A stretch of DNA of 64,000 bases from Oceanobacillus piezotolerans (GCF_003665065.1 NZ_RCHR01000003.1:434001-498000); one strand, 5' to 3'. Positions 50,945 through 61,178 are shown, numbered from the stretch's first letter. Notes: generated from the sequence alone by a model not told the origin. Numbers and translations: made by a program.

Positions 50945-53352
50945 TGGATATAGCAAAAGTGATTGTAGATGTACCAGCAAGCTCCATAGACCAAACTTTT
51001 GATTACCGTATTCCAGAAAAATATCAAGCAATTATTGCCCCTGGAATGCGAGTTATTGTTCCATTTGGTCCTAGAAAAATTATGGGGTTTGTAGTAAGCA
51101 TTGTTAGTCATTCTGAATTTAGTAAGCTTAAGAATATTGAACAGGTATTAGATATGACACCCGTTTTAACCGAGGAATTATTAGAATTAGGTAAGTGGTT
51201 AGCCAATCATACAATGAGCCTCTCCATTACTGCATTACAAGCCATGCTTCCTCAAGTGTTGAAATCTAAATATGATAAAGAGATTGTAAAGCTTACAAAT
51301 GAACCCCTGGAAGAAGAGTTGGAAATGCTCTTCGCGGGGAGAGATGTGATTACTTTTGATGAGTTTGAACAATCCAACATCAGTTATTATCAATTACAAA
51401 AAGCGATACATGCTGGAGATGTTCTCATTGATTATATAGTGAAATCCAAGATTACGAAGAAATATATTACAATGGTTCAACCTGTTCGTGAAGCATATCT
51501 GCTAGAAGAAGCTTACGTGGAACTTCCTCATCAAGCGAAGAAGCAGAAAGAAATGCTTGCATTTTTTATCCAGCATCCTGAACCTGTTGAAATGAAGAAA
51601 TTGCTTGCCATTCTCAAGACAACAAGAAGCACTCTGAAGGCTTTAGAAGATAAAAATTTGTTAAAAACATATAAAGAAGAAATATACAGAAACCCCTATG
51701 ATGATGAGAGCATTCAACGTACAGTAGCTTTACCATTAACAGACGAACAACAAGATGCTATCCAGCCCATAAATGAAGCGATTCTCTATGATAAACATGA
51801 TGTATTCCTTTTACATGGAGTAACTGGCAGTGGCAAAACAGAAGTATATTTACAAGCGATTCAGCAAGTGCTGGAATTAGGAAAAGAAGCGATCGTATTA
51901 GTACCGGAAATCTCATTAACTCCACAGATGGTTAATCGCTTTAAGGGGAGATTCGGGTCTAAGGTAGCGGTTATGCATAGTGCGCTATCTGCGGGAGAGA
52001 AATTTGATGAGTGGAGAAGGATTCATCAAAAAGAAGTAAGTGTTGTCGTGGGAGCCAGGTCAGCGGTTTTTGCTCCTTTTGAAAATCTGGGAATTATTAT
52101 AATCGATGAGGAGCATGAAACAACATACAAGCAGGAAGACCAACCACGTTATCATGCTCGTGATGTTGCAATCCATCGGGGAGAAAATCATCATTGCCCA
52201 GTTATTCTTGGTAGTGCCACACCGACTTTAGAATCCTATGCAAGGGCAACCAAGGATGTGTATAAACTAGCTACTCTTAGTAAAAGAACGAACAATATGC
52301 CGATGCCGAATGTAGAAATAGTGGATATGAGGCAAGAGTTACATGCGGGTAATCGCTCTATGTTCTCTAGAACTTTAAAAGAAAAAATGGAAGACTGTAT
52401 TAAAAAAGAGCAGCAAATTGTTTTATTATTGAATAGGAGAGGCTATTCCACGTTTGTGATGTGCAGGGATTGTGGTCATGTAAAGGAATGCCCACATTGT
52501 GATATTGCACTGACTTATCATAAAAATACGAACCGGCTAAAATGTCATTATTGTTCCTATGAAGAAATGGTGCCAGTAGAATGTCCAGAGTGTAACAGTG
52601 ATTTAATTCGATACTTTGGTACAGGAACACAGCGGGTAGAGGAGTCACTAACCGAACTTATTCCGCAAGCAAGAGTACTCCGAATGGATGTTGATACTAC
52701 AAGGAAAAAAGGGTCACACGAAAGGATTCTTAGGGAATTTTCCAATCATAAAGCAGACATTCTGCTTGGGACTCAAATGATTGCCAAGGGGTTGGATTTT
52801 GGGAACGTTACACTTGTAGGCGTTCTAACTGCTGATTCCATGCTGCATTTACCAGATTTTCGTTCCAGTGAGAAGACATTCCAATTATTAACACAGGTAA
52901 GTGGTCGAGCTGGAAGACATGAGTTAACTGGAGAAGTTATTGTGCAGACTTATACTCCGGAACATTATAGTATACAACTTGCTAGTGAATATAATTTTAA
53001 TGATTTTTATAAAAAAGAGATGGGGATGCGTAAGAAATTTCACTATCCACCATATTATTATTTAGTGTTAATCACGGTTTCTCACGAGAATAAAGTAAAA
53101 GTGGTGCAAACGACACAAAAAATAGTACAACTAATAAGCAACAAGTTAAATAATACATCAATGGTTCTAGGTCCGACACCATCTCCTATCCCGCGTATTA
53201 AGGATAGATATCGATATCAATGCATGATAAAATACAGAAATGAACCACACTTACGTCAGTATTTACATAAAATTGTAGATTTGTTTTCAGAAGAAACGCG
53301 AAAAGATGAGCTTTTTATTTCTATTGATATGCAACCTTATCATCTGATGTAA
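50944..53352 (+). CDS. priA: Primosomal replication protein PriA
   Basis: 802 residues. Superfamily 2 helicase that restarts stalled replication forks. N-terminal 3'-DNA-binding domain, winged helix, Walker A GVTGSGKTEVYL (about residue 285), DEEH box IIIDEEHETTYKQ, motif IV-VI region, and an inserted zinc domain with the eight cysteines CRDCGHVKECPHC-CHYC-CPEC. GTG start shares a G with the coaBC stop. B. subtilis has def next; here fmt follows after 31 bp. Confidence 0.97.
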   Translation: MDIAKVIVDVPASSIDQTFDYRIPEKYQAIIAPGMRVIVPFGPRKIMGFVVSIVSHSEFSKLKNIEQVLDMTPVLTEELLELGKWLANHTMSLSITALQAMLPQVLKSKYDKEIVKLTNEPLEEELEMLFAGRDVITFDEFEQSNISYYQLQKAIHAGDVLIDYIVKSKITKKYITMVQPVREAYLLEEAYVELPHQAKKQKEMLAFFIQHPEPVEMKKLLAILKTTRSTLKALEDKNLLKTYKEEIYRNPYDDESIQRTVALPLTDEQQDAIQPINEAILYDKHDVFLLHGVTGSGKTEVYLQAIQQVLELGKEAIVLVPEISLTPQMVNRFKGRFGSKVAVMHSALSAGEKFDEWRRIHQKEVSVVVGARSAVFAPFENLGIIIIDEEHETTYKQEDQPRYHARDVAIHRGENHHCPVILGSATPTLESYARATKDVYKLATLSKRTNNMPMPNVEIVDMRQELHAGNRSMFSRTLKEKMEDCIKKEQQIVLLLNRRGYSTFVMCRDCGHVKECPHCDIALTYHKNTNRLKCHYCSYEEMVPVECPECNSDLIRYFGTGTQRVEESLTELIPQARVLRMDVDTTRKKGSHERILREFSNHKADILLGTQMIAKGLDFGNVTLVGVLTADSMLHLPDFRSSEKTFQLLTQVSGRAGRHELTGEVIVQTYTPEHYSIQLASEYNFNDFYKKEMGMRKKFHYPPYYYLVLITVSHENKVKVVQTTQKIVQLISNKLNNTSMVLGPTPSPIPRIKDRYRYQCMIKYRNEPHLRQYLHKIVDLFSEETRKDELFISIDMQPYHLM

Positions 53353-53383
53353 TTATAGAAATAAATGAGAAAGTTGGGATGTT

Positions 53384-54322
53384 ATGAAACGTATTGTATT
53401 TATGGGTACCCCGGATTTTTCTGTGCCAGTTTTACAATCCCTGGTACAATCCGAGTATGAAATCGTGTTAGTCGTTACACAGCCTGATAGGCCTAAGGGA
53501 AGAAAACGTGTGATCACTCCGCCACCGGTGAAAGTCGAAGCAGAAAAGAGTGGAATTCCTGTTTTTCAACCTGAGAAATTAAGAGAAGAATATAAGAAGA
53601 TATTATCCTACCAACCAGATTTAATTGTGACAGCAGCATATGGTCAGATTTTGCCGAGTGAACTATTAGAATTCCCTCCTTTCGGGTGTATCAATGTTCA
53701 TGCTTCTCTATTGCCTGAACTACGAGGCGGTGCCCCAATTCATTATGCAATTGTTCAAGGAAAGAAAGAAACAGGTATCACGATTATGTATATGGTAGAT
53801 AAATTGGATGCTGGAGATATTTTGACACAGGTAACCGTTCCAATTAATAAGGATGATCATGTAGGAACCATGCACGATAAACTATCCGACGCAGGTGCAA
53901 CCCTGTTAATGGAGACTTTACCGAAGCTGTTTAATAAGGAATTAACCCCTGAAAAACAAGACGAATCAAAAGCAACTTTTGCTTCGAACATTAAACGTGA
54001 ACAGGAAAAAATTGATTGGAATAAATCGAATACAGAAATTTATAATCATATCAGAGGACTTCATCCATGGCCAGTAGCTTTTACTACTTATAAAGGAAAG
54101 GTTATGAAGCTGTGGTGGGGTGAACCGGTGGATACAAGTTACGAAGGACTGCCTGGTGAAATTGTTCAAGTACAAGAAGACAGCTTTATAGTTGTTTGTG
54201 GAAATCAACAAGGAATCAAACTAACAGAAATTCAACCTGCTGGTAAAACACGCATGTCTGTCAAAGATTACTTGAGAGGATCTATGGACAGAATTAAAAT
54301 AGGAGTAATTTTAGGTGAATAA
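53384..54322 (+). CDS. fmt: Methionyl-tRNA formyltransferase
   Basis: 312 residues. Formylates initiator Met-tRNA. Hydrolase-fold domain with [25 protein letters not shown], and the catalytic block [21 protein letters not shown] (Asn-His) with [12 protein letters not shown] (Asp); C-terminal OB-like domain from about residue 205 beginning [12 protein letters not shown]. The peptide deformylase gene normally next to it is absent from this locus. Confidence 0.97.
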   Translation: MKRIVFMGTPDFSVPVLQSLVQSEYEIVLVVTQPDRPKGRKRVITPPPVKVEAEKSGIPVFQPEKLREEYKKILSYQPDLIVTAAYGQILPSELLEFPPFGCINVHASLLPELRGGAPIHYAIVQGKKETGITIMYMVDKLDAGDILTQVTVPINKDDHVGTMHDKLSDAGATLLMETLPKLFNKELTPEKQDESKATFASNIKREQEKIDWNKSNTEIYNHIRGLHPWPVAFTTYKGKVMKLWWGEPVDTSYEGLPGEIVQVQEDSFIVVCGNQQGIKLTEIQPAGKTRMSVKDYLRGSMDRIKIGVILGE

Positions 54323-54323
54323 T

Positions 54324-55670
54324 ATGAAGCCAAATTTTCTTAGAAACACTATTTTAGATGTACTGATTCGTATAGAAAAGGATCAAGGGTTTAGTCACTT
54401 GCTAGTGGATCATGAAATAAAGTCCTCTGGGCTCAGTCCAAAAGACGTGAATTTATTAACTGAAGTCGTCTATGGAACGATGCAAAGAAAAATAACACTA
54501 GATTATTACATATCCCATTTTGTATCTTCAAAGAAGAAACTAGATTTATGGGTTAAAATGCTGCTCCGCATGTCTATTTATCAAATGGTATACTTAGATA
54601 AAGTACCTGATCATGCGATTATACATGAATCCGTTGAAATTGCTAAACAACGTGGCCATAAAGGGATATCTGGTTTTATTAACGGAGTGCTTCGAAGTGT
54701 CCAAAGGGACGGCGTACCTAACTTCGATAATATTAAAGATGAAGTAAAAAGACTATCTATTGAAACCAGTCATCCAGAATGGTTAGTTAGCAGATGGGTA
54801 AAGGAATATGGAGTCTCTACAACAAAAGAGATGTGTCAAGCGAATTTAATGAAGAAGCCTCAGTCGATCCGTATCCAACCTTTAAGGATTACGAGGGAGG
54901 AAGCAATGGAGAGATTGCAGAATCAAGGTTTTGAAGTCACAGCCTCACCATTTTCCCCTCAAGGGATTATCGTAGAGAAAGGCAACATCCTTTCCACTGA
55001 TTTATTTAGAGATGGTCTAGTTTCCATCCAAGATCAAAGCTCCATGCTGGTAGGTGAAATGCTTGATGCTCATCCGCAAATGGTCGTATTAGATGCATGT
55101 AGTGCACCTGGAGGAAAAGCGACCCATATTGCAGAAAAAATGGAGAACCAGGGTGTGCTCTATGCTTATGACTTACATAAGAAGAAAGCCAACCTAATTA
55201 CAAAAAAAGCAAATCAACTTGGCTTATCCATCATTCAAGCAAATCAAAGTGATGCAAGAAAGTTACAGGAACAGCATGAAAAAGAGAGCTTCGATCGTAT
55301 TTTAATTGATGCACCATGTTCAGGGCTCGGGGTTATCCGTGGTAAGCCCGAAATTAAATACAATAAAAATGAAGAAGACGTGAAAAGGTTGTCTGAAATT
55401 CAATTAGATATCTTGACTCATGTTGCTCCGCTCTTAAAAAGGGATGGATTACTTATTTATAGTACCTGTACAGTAGATGTGGAAGAAAATGAGCAAGTGG
55501 TAAAAGAATTTCTATCTAATCATCCTGATTTTCAAGTTGATCCTGGTTTCTTTGAAGAGCTGCCAAATGCGGTGCAAAATGCTTCAGGGATTACCACATT
55601 TGGATTGCAGCTTTTTCCGCAAAGTTATAACACAGATGGGTTCTTTCTTACACGTTTAAGAAAACACTAA
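54324..55670 (+). CDS. rsmB: 16S rRNA (cytosine-967 C5)-methyltransferase RsmB
   Basis: 448 residues. N-terminal NusB-like RNA-binding domain (about 1-130, with LTEVVYGTMQRKITLDYYIS and YQMVYLDKVPDHAIIHESVEIAK), then Rossmann methyltransferase: VLDACSAPGGKATHIAE, DAPCSGLGVIRGKPEIK and YSTCTVDVEENE with the two catalytic cysteines. ATG 54324 follows the fmt stop by one base, with AGGTG upstream; GTG 54315 inside fmt is an alternative. rlmN, expected next from B. subtilis, is missing. Confidence 0.94.
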   Translation: MKPNFLRNTILDVLIRIEKDQGFSHLLVDHEIKSSGLSPKDVNLLTEVVYGTMQRKITLDYYISHFVSSKKKLDLWVKMLLRMSIYQMVYLDKVPDHAIIHESVEIAKQRGHKGISGFINGVLRSVQRDGVPNFDNIKDEVKRLSIETSHPEWLVSRWVKEYGVSTTKEMCQANLMKKPQSIRIQPLRITREEAMERLQNQGFEVTASPFSPQGIIVEKGNILSTDLFRDGLVSIQDQSSMLVGEMLDAHPQMVVLDACSAPGGKATHIAEKMENQGVLYAYDLHKKKANLITKKANQLGLSIIQANQSDARKLQEQHEKESFDRILIDAPCSGLGVIRGKPEIKYNKNEEDVKRLSEIQLDILTHVAPLLKRDGLLIYSTCTVDVEENEQVVKEFLSNHPDFQVDPGFFEELPNAVQNASGITTFGLQLFPQSYNTDGFFLTRLRKH

Positions 55671-55730
55671 ATTCCACGCACTTTTAACAAGTGAAACAGG
55701 AAATAATCAATAGATGAGGGGGGATTTATC

Positions 55731-56480
55731 ATGAAAGGAATATTTCTAACCGATCGTGGTCAGGTAAGAAGCCATAATGAAGATGCAGGGGGTATCTATT
55801 ACAATCTTGCAGATCAGCTTTTAGCCATTATTGCGGACGGAATGGGTGGACATCAAGCCGGGGATGTGGCAAGTCAAATGGCTACCTCCTTCATTAGAGA
55901 AAATTGGGAAAAGGAAAAAGGGTTCAGCTCTCCTGATGAGATTGAAAATTGGCTAAAGAAAACTATTTCTGAGATGAATGATGTTATTTATACACATGCA
56001 CAAAATCATTCAGAATGTGAAGGAATGGGAACAACTGTGGTTATCGTAATTAACGTAAGTGATTTCCTTAGTGTTGCTCATATTGGGGATAGCAGATGCT
56101 ATCTACTAAATGAAAATGGCTTCAAACAAATTACGGAGGATCATTCATTAGTTAACGCGTTAGTGCAATCAGGCCAGATAACAAAAGATGACGCGATGCA
56201 TCATCCAAGGAAGAATGTGGTATTGCGCGCATTGGGTTCGGATAAACAAGTAGAAGCGGATGTCAAAACATTATCTATAGATGATGGTGATAAGCTATTA
56301 CTTTGTTCGGATGGACTTACAGATAAAGTGCAAGACAATGAAATATTCGAATTCCTCCAAGTGGATAAGAGTCTTACTGAAGTAGGACAAGAATTAATCG
56401 ATGTGGCAAATAATCGAGGTGGAGAGGATAATATTTCCGTCATTCTTCTGCAAAAGCTGAAGGATGGTGATACGGAATGA
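55731..56480 (+). CDS. prpC: PPM-type protein phosphatase PrpC (Stp)
   Basis: 249 residues. Metal-dependent Ser/Thr phosphatase that reverses PrkC phosphorylation. Metal-binding aspartates in TDRGQVRSHNEDAGG, IIADGMGGHQAGDVAS, VAHIGDSRCYLL, LLCSDGLTD and GGEDNISVILL. GAGGGGGGAT precedes the ATG. Overlaps prkC by four bases (ATGA), so phosphatase and kinase are coupled. Confidence 0.97.
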   Translation: MKGIFLTDRGQVRSHNEDAGGIYYNLADQLLAIIADGMGGHQAGDVASQMATSFIRENWEKEKGFSSPDEIENWLKKTISEMNDVIYTHAQNHSECEGMGTTVVIVINVSDFLSVAHIGDSRCYLLNENGFKQITEDHSLVNALVQSGQITKDDAMHHPRKNVVLRALGSDKQVEADVKTLSIDDGDKLLLCSDGLTDKVQDNEIFEFLQVDKSLTEVGQELIDVANNRGGEDNISVILLQKLKDGDTE

Positions 56481-58546
56481 GAAGTGGCCACCTCTTGAAT
56501 GAGCGTTATCAAATTAAGGGGAAAATTGGCGGCGGTGGGATGGCAGATGTCTATCTTGCTCGAGATATTATTTTGGATAGGGATGTTGCAATAAAATCTC
56601 TTCGAATGGAATACGCTAATGATCAAGAATTTATCGCCCGTTTTGACCGTGAAGCCCAATCTGCTACAAGCCTTGCCCACCCAAACATTGTAAGCATTTA
56701 TGATGTAGGTGAGGAAGATCATTTGCTATATATGGTTATGGAATATGTGGAAGGAATGACCTTAAAAGAATACATACAGCGTTTTGGACCGCTTGACGTC
56801 CAGGAGTCCATGGATATTATGCGGCAGATTGCTTCGGCGATTGCACATGCGCACGCCAATGATATTGTACATCGAGATATCAAACCACAAAATATCCTGA
56901 TGGATGGACATGGTCAGGCAAAAGTAACTGATTTTGGTATTGCTATCGCTTTAAGTGCCACTGCTTTAACTCAAACAAATTCTATTCTCGGTTCTGTTCA
57001 TTATTTATCACCTGAACAGGCACGTGGAGGAATGGCGACAAAAAAATCAGATATTTACTCTTTAGGGATTGTCTTATTTGAAATGTTAACAGGAAGATTA
57101 CCTTTTTCAGGTCAGTCTCCGGTGTCTATTGCTTTAAAGCATCTCCAAAGCGACACCCCGTCTGTAAGAAGATTCAATCAAGATATACCTCAAAGTGTAG
57201 AGAATATCGTACTAAAAGCGACCGCAAAGAATCCGTTTCATCGATATGATTCCATTTATGATTTTGAAGAGGCAATTGAAATTGCTTTACATCCTGATCA
57301 TTTAAATGAGGAACCATATACACCACCGATAGAAGTTGGTGAGGAAACGAAGGCAATACCAATTATTACCAATCAACAAATTAATGGAGACTTTGAACAG
57401 GAAACATTAATACACCATACAAATGAACACACGATTCCTTTTACAGATGATCAAGAAGAAAGTCACACCAAGCCATTAAACAAAAAGCAAAAAAAAGCAA
57501 AAAAGCCAAAGAAGCAAAAACAGAAGAAAAAGAAAAGATGGTTGATTCCTCTTTTAATTTTAATATTTCTGCTAGCTTGTGGCCTTACAGTATTATACAT
57601 CTATCCTGGTGTTCTGCTGCCTAAAGATGTGACAATTCCAGAGGAAATAGTAGAGATGGAAGAAGATGAAGCAACAGAAATTCTGGAGGAACTGGGCCTT
57701 GTAGTGGAAGACGAATCGACTTTCTCTGATGATATAGAGGAAGGATTAGTTGTTAAAACCAGTCCTTCAGTGGGTAGAACAATTAAGGAAGGCTCCTCTG
57801 TCACTTTGTTTGTTAGTAAAGGGAAAGAAAAGACTACTGTAGAAGATTATGTAGGACGGGACTACAATCAGGTCAAAGAATTATTGGAAAGTGAAGGGTT
57901 CTCTGAGTTTAGAATGATTGATAAACATTCAGATAGACCTGAAGGTGAGATTCTGTCACAAATTTCGCCAATGCCTAATACTGAGGTAGTACCAAGTGAT
58001 ACACAGTTTATTTTTGAAGTTAGCTCGGGTCCAGAGCCAATTTCATTAAATAATTTAACTGGTTTTTCTCAAGCAGAAGCTATTTCTTATCTTGAGGATA
58101 AGGGATTACAAGCCAATATTATAAACGAGAATTCCAATAATGTAGAAGAAGGAAATGTAATTCGACAGTCACCTGCTTCAGGTAGTGAACTAGCTCCCGG
58201 AGATACTGTGGATGTTTATGTTTCAAACGGACCAGAAGAATTACCACCAGAAACAAAAGAGATAACTGTGTTCGTTCCATATGAGCCACCAGAGTCTGAA
58301 GAAAGTCCAGAAGGTGAGACGGAAACAAATCCTGAACAGCCAGAGCCGGTGGAACAAACCGTTAGAATCTATATTAAGGATATGGAGCATGAGGATATAT
58401 CTGTCGTTTATGATGAACAGGTTATTACAGAGGATACGGAAATTTCCTTTACCCTTCAAATTGCACAGGATAGCAGTGCAGAATACCGCGTGACCCGTGA
58501 TGATGAATTAATTGAACATAACAAAGTTTTTTACGGAGGTGAATAA
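56477..58546 (+). CDS. prkC: PASTA-domain Ser/Thr protein kinase PrkC
   Basis: 689 residues. Cytoplasmic Hanks-type kinase domain (about 1-275): glycine loop IGGGGMADVY, catalytic Lys40, HRDIKPQN, DFG, APE-type SPEQARGG. A lysine-rich juxtamembrane stretch precedes one transmembrane segment (about 355-375). Outside the cell are three PASTA domains (about 380-580) with the PASTA-typical repeat ending GSSVTLFVSKG, then a C-terminal domain after an acidic, proline-rich linker. In B. subtilis it binds muropeptides and triggers germination and stationary-phase responses. It is about 40 residues longer than B. subtilis PrkC. Confidence 0.97.
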   Translation: MRSGHLLNERYQIKGKIGGGGMADVYLARDIILDRDVAIKSLRMEYANDQEFIARFDREAQSATSLAHPNIVSIYDVGEEDHLLYMVMEYVEGMTLKEYIQRFGPLDVQESMDIMRQIASAIAHAHANDIVHRDIKPQNILMDGHGQAKVTDFGIAIALSATALTQTNSILGSVHYLSPEQARGGMATKKSDIYSLGIVLFEMLTGRLPFSGQSPVSIALKHLQSDTPSVRRFNQDIPQSVENIVLKATAKNPFHRYDSIYDFEEAIEIALHPDHLNEEPYTPPIEVGEETKAIPIITNQQINGDFEQETLIHHTNEHTIPFTDDQEESHTKPLNKKQKKAKKPKKQKQKKKKRWLIPLLILIFLLACGLTVLYIYPGVLLPKDVTIPEEIVEMEEDEATEILEELGLVVEDESTFSDDIEEGLVVKTSPSVGRTIKEGSSVTLFVSKGKEKTTVEDYVGRDYNQVKELLESEGFSEFRMIDKHSDRPEGEILSQISPMPNTEVVPSDTQFIFEVSSGPEPISLNNLTGFSQAEAISYLEDKGLQANIINENSNNVEEGNVIRQSPASGSELAPGDTVDVYVSNGPEELPPETKEITVFVPYEPPESEESPEGETETNPEQPEPVEQTVRIYIKDMEHEDISVVYDEQVITEDTEISFTLQIAQDSSAEYRVTRDDELIEHNKVFYGGE

Positions 58547-59428
58547 ATGAAAGAGGGCAGGATTATTAAAGCATTAAGTGGATTTTATTATGTGAAATCC
58601 AATGACTTAGTGTACCAATGTAGGGGTAGAGGAGTGTTTCGAAACCAAAAGATAACTCCTTTAGTGGGCGACTTCGTAGAGTTCGAGGCGGGAGATGAGA
58701 ACGAAGGATATATTATGAAAATTAAGCCGAGATCCAACGAATTAGTGCGTCCGCCAATTGCCAATATAACGCAAGCAATTCTAGTGAGTTCTGCCCACTC
58801 ACCTGATTTTAGCTCAACACTATTGGACCGTTTCCTAGTGTTGATAGAATCCAAACATGTTGAACCAGTAATCTTTATTACAAAAGTGGATACATTAACG
58901 CAGTCAGAGAAAACGGAGATAGAGAATGTTAAAAAATCCTATGAGCGTATAGGCTATCCAGTTGAATTAATTTCTACAAAGGATAGTGAGTATCTTCCAG
59001 ACTTAACAAGCTATTTTAAAGATAAGGTAACTGTTATTGCAGGGCAATCAGGGGTTGGAAAATCATCATTGATTAATGCATTAGACCCCACCCTTTTCTT
59101 AGAAACAGCTGAAATATCTCGTAGTCTTGGAAGAGGCAAGCATACAACGAGACATGTAGAGTTATTAGAATTATTTGGTGGGTTAGTAGCAGATACACCA
59201 GGGTTCAGTGCACTGGATTTTAGCGAAATTGAAGCTGAAGAACTTGCAGATTGCTTCCCGGAATTTAGGGAAAGAAGACAGTTATGTAAATTCCGTGGAT
59301 GCTTGCATCATAAAGAACCGAAATGTGCTGTGAAAGAATCCGTCGATAATGGAGAAATTGAATTTTTTAGATATGAACATTACTTAAGTTTCTTAGAAGA
59401 AATACAATCGAGAAAGCCGAGGTATTAA
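58547..59428 (+). CDS. rsgA: Ribosome small-subunit GTPase RsgA (CpgA)
   Basis: 293 residues. Circularly permuted GTPase in late 30S assembly. N-terminal OB fold (about 1-65), then G4 FITKVDTL first, P-loop GQSGVGKSSLINAL (about 165-178), switch with LGRGKHTTRHVEL, G3 DTPGFSALD, and a C-terminal zinc-knuckle CKFRGCLHHKEPKC. GGAGGTG near the prkC end provides the ribosome binding site; the ATG follows the prkC stop directly. Confidence 0.96.
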   Translation: MKEGRIIKALSGFYYVKSNDLVYQCRGRGVFRNQKITPLVGDFVEFEAGDENEGYIMKIKPRSNELVRPPIANITQAILVSSAHSPDFSSTLLDRFLVLIESKHVEPVIFITKVDTLTQSEKTEIENVKKSYERIGYPVELISTKDSEYLPDLTSYFKDKVTVIAGQSGVGKSSLINALDPTLFLETAEISRSLGRGKHTTRHVELLELFGGLVADTPGFSALDFSEIEAEELADCFPEFRERRQLCKFRGCLHHKEPKCAVKESVDNGEIEFFRYEHYLSFLEEIQSRKPRY

Positions 59429-59429
59429 A

Positions 59430-60089
59430 ATGAAGACAAAAATAGCACCATCGATATTATCAGCAGATTTTGCAAAATTAGGGGAGGAAATTAAAGATGT
59501 AGAGCGTGGTGGAGCGGACTATATTCACGTCGATGTAATGGATGGCCATTTTGTTCCAAATATCACGATTGGTCCTTTAATTGTAGAAGCAATTAAGCCA
59601 ATCACTTCTCTCCCTCTAGATGTTCATTTAATGATAGAGAATCCAGAAGCTTATATATCCACTTTCGCTAAAGCGGGTGCTTCTATTATTACTGTGCATC
59701 AAGAAGCTAGCGTACATTTACATCGTACTATTCAACAAATTAAAGACAGTGGGGTTAAAGCTGGTGTTGTTATTAATCCAGCTACCCCAGCAGAAACATT
59801 AAAGCCAATTCTTCCAGAAGTTGATCTCGTTCTTATTATGACCGTCAATCCTGGATTTGGTGGGCAGTCCTTTATTCCTCTTACTTTAGAAAAAATTAAA
59901 CAAATTGCCCAATGGCGTGAAGAACTCCAGTTGGACTTTGAGATTGAAGTAGATGGAGGAGTTAATATTGATACAGCGCGACTATGTACACAGGCAGGTG
60001 CCGATGTTTTAGTGGCAGGCAGCGCCGTATTTAATAAAGAAGATAGAGCAGAAGCAATCCAAATGATAAGAGAAGCGGCTAAAGGATAA
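59430..60089 (+). CDS. rpe: Ribulose-phosphate 3-epimerase
   Basis: 219 residues. Pentose phosphate pathway enzyme, TIM barrel. APSILSADFAKLGEEI, DVMDGHFVPNITIGP (metal His and Asp), DVHLMIENPE, MTVNPGFGGQSFIP and EVDGGVNIDTA. It starts one base after the rsgA stop, and this rsgA-rpe-thiN order is that of B. subtilis. Confidence 0.97.
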   Translation: MKTKIAPSILSADFAKLGEEIKDVERGGADYIHVDVMDGHFVPNITIGPLIVEAIKPITSLPLDVHLMIENPEAYISTFAKAGASIITVHQEASVHLHRTIQQIKDSGVKAGVVINPATPAETLKPILPEVDLVLIMTVNPGFGGQSFIPLTLEKIKQIAQWREELQLDFEIEVDGGVNIDTARLCTQAGADVLVAGSAVFNKEDRAEAIQMIREAAKG

Positions 60090-60094
60090 GCTTT

Positions 60095-60745
60095 ATGGCT
60101 ATTATAGGAATCGTTGCAAATGGTCCCAGTTCTTCCTTGCCTGAGCTCTCCGACTTTACAAATGTAGTGGATTATTGGATAGGGGCAGATCGTGGTGCCT
60201 TTATGTTAGCTAAAAAGGCTATCAAAATGGAATACGCCATTGGAGATTTTGACTCTATTTCGGATCAGGAAAAGCTTGAAATTAAGAAATATACGGAGCA
60301 TTATAAAGAATATCCAATCGAGAAAGATAAAACAGATTTAGAATTGGCTATTGACAAGGCATTAGAAAAAAACCCTTCCCGCATATATTTATTCGGGGTG
60401 ACTGGTGGCCGAATTGACCACGAACTTGCAAATATACAATTACTGTATTTAATTAGAAAGCAAGAGATTCAGGCCATTATGGTTGATCGTTTTAATTATA
60501 TGGAGTTGACCTTCCCAGGAACTTACCATATAAAGAATAATGATCATTACGATAATATTTCATTTATACCTTTTACACTGGAGGTCAAACGCCTAACATT
60601 AACAGGATTTTATTATCCTTTAACTAACTATGATCTCTCCTGGGGCTCGACCAGATGCATTTCGAATAAGCTTCTTTCAAATAGTGGTACTTTTTCATAC
60701 GACCAAGGCATATTAATATTTATAAAGAGTCGTAATGTGATTTAG
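60095..60745 (+). CDS. thiN: Thiamine pyrophosphokinase
   Basis: 216 residues. Makes thiamine diphosphate from thiamine and ATP. N-terminal domain with DYWIGADRGAFML, AIGDFDSISDQE and EYPIEKDKTDLELAID, GVTGGRIDHELANIQLL; C-terminal thiamine-binding beta domain ending with LTGFYYPLTNYDLSWGSTRCISN. Length is usual. A small hairpin (60737-60743 with 60756-60762) lies over its stop, before spoVM. Confidence 0.94.
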   Translation: MAIIGIVANGPSSSLPELSDFTNVVDYWIGADRGAFMLAKKAIKMEYAIGDFDSISDQEKLEIKKYTEHYKEYPIEKDKTDLELAIDKALEKNPSRIYLFGVTGGRIDHELANIQLLYLIRKQEIQAIMVDRFNYMELTFPGTYHIKNNDHYDNISFIPFTLEVKRLTLTGFYYPLTNYDLSWGSTRCISNKLLSNSGTFSYDQGILIFIKSRNVI

Positions 60746-60781
60746 CTTTTTATTGAAATCACATAAACAGGAGGGGCACTT

Positions 60782-60865
60782 ATGAAATTTTATACTATTA
60801 AACTTCCGAAATTTATAGGTGGATTCGTTAGAGTAGTTATCGGGATTTTTAAAAGAGAGAAGTAG
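60782..60865 (+). CDS. spoVM: Stage V sporulation protein M (SpoVM)
   Basis: 27 residues. The peptide starts MKFYTIKLPKFIGGFVRV and ends FKREK; it matches the SpoVM amphipathic helix, including Pro9, which is important for curvature sensing. SpoVM marks the convex forespore membrane and anchors the coat ATPase SpoIVA. AGGAGGGG lies 5-7 bases upstream. It is in the expected place between thiN and rpmB. One residue longer than the 26-residue B. subtilis peptide. No clear sigma-E promoter was found before it. Confidence 0.93.
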   Translation: MKFYTIKLPKFIGGFVRVVIGIFKREK

Positions 60866-61052
60866 TAAAGAAATTTCAGGTTAGTGACAAGACATGGTGT
60901 TTACTGGCTATTAACTTGTTCGCTTTGCAATATATTTAGCTATTAAAGAAGCAGGGGAAATTGCCAATTGAGGAGTAAAGATTCCTGGTGGGGCGAGTAA
61001 TAATAGTTTTATATGCATTTAACAGTCGGCCTGCCGCTATTTTAAAAATAGA
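60866..61052. other. Non-coding stretch between spoVM and its terminator
   Basis: About 190 bp without a supported gene. It contains GAGGAG at 60969-60974, but the only open frame directly after it starts with ATT and encodes 13 residues, so it is not called. The hairpin at 61053 suggests that the transcript continues to there. Confidence 0.5.
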
Positions 61053-61087
61053 GATGCTTTGTCTAACACACTGACAAAGCATCTTTT
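61053..61087 (+). terminator. Intrinsic terminator of the thiN-spoVM transcript
   Basis: A perfect 11-bp stem GATGCTTTGTC/GACAAAGCATC (61053-61063 with 61073-61083), 9-base loop, then TTTT. Confidence 0.85.
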
Positions 61088-61115
61088 ATAAAAATAATTA
61101 TGAATAAGGAATAAG

Positions 61116-61146
61116 AAAAAAGCACCTTCAAAAAAGGTGCTTTTTT
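61116..61146. terminator. Terminator downstream of rpmB
   Basis: AAAAAAGCACCTT pairs with AAGGTGCTTTTTT (61116-61128 with 61134-61146). On the minus strand it follows the rpmB stop by 32 bases and ends in T residues; its symmetry also allows action on the plus strand. Confidence 0.88.
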
Positions 61147-61178
61147 CATAACTAATGTAAAGTGTATTTATCGGTATA

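Noticed and set aside
60969-61015. Possible small gene after GAGGAG between spoVM and the terminator
   Set aside because: The only frame starts with ATT and is 13 codons long. No similarity to a known peptide.
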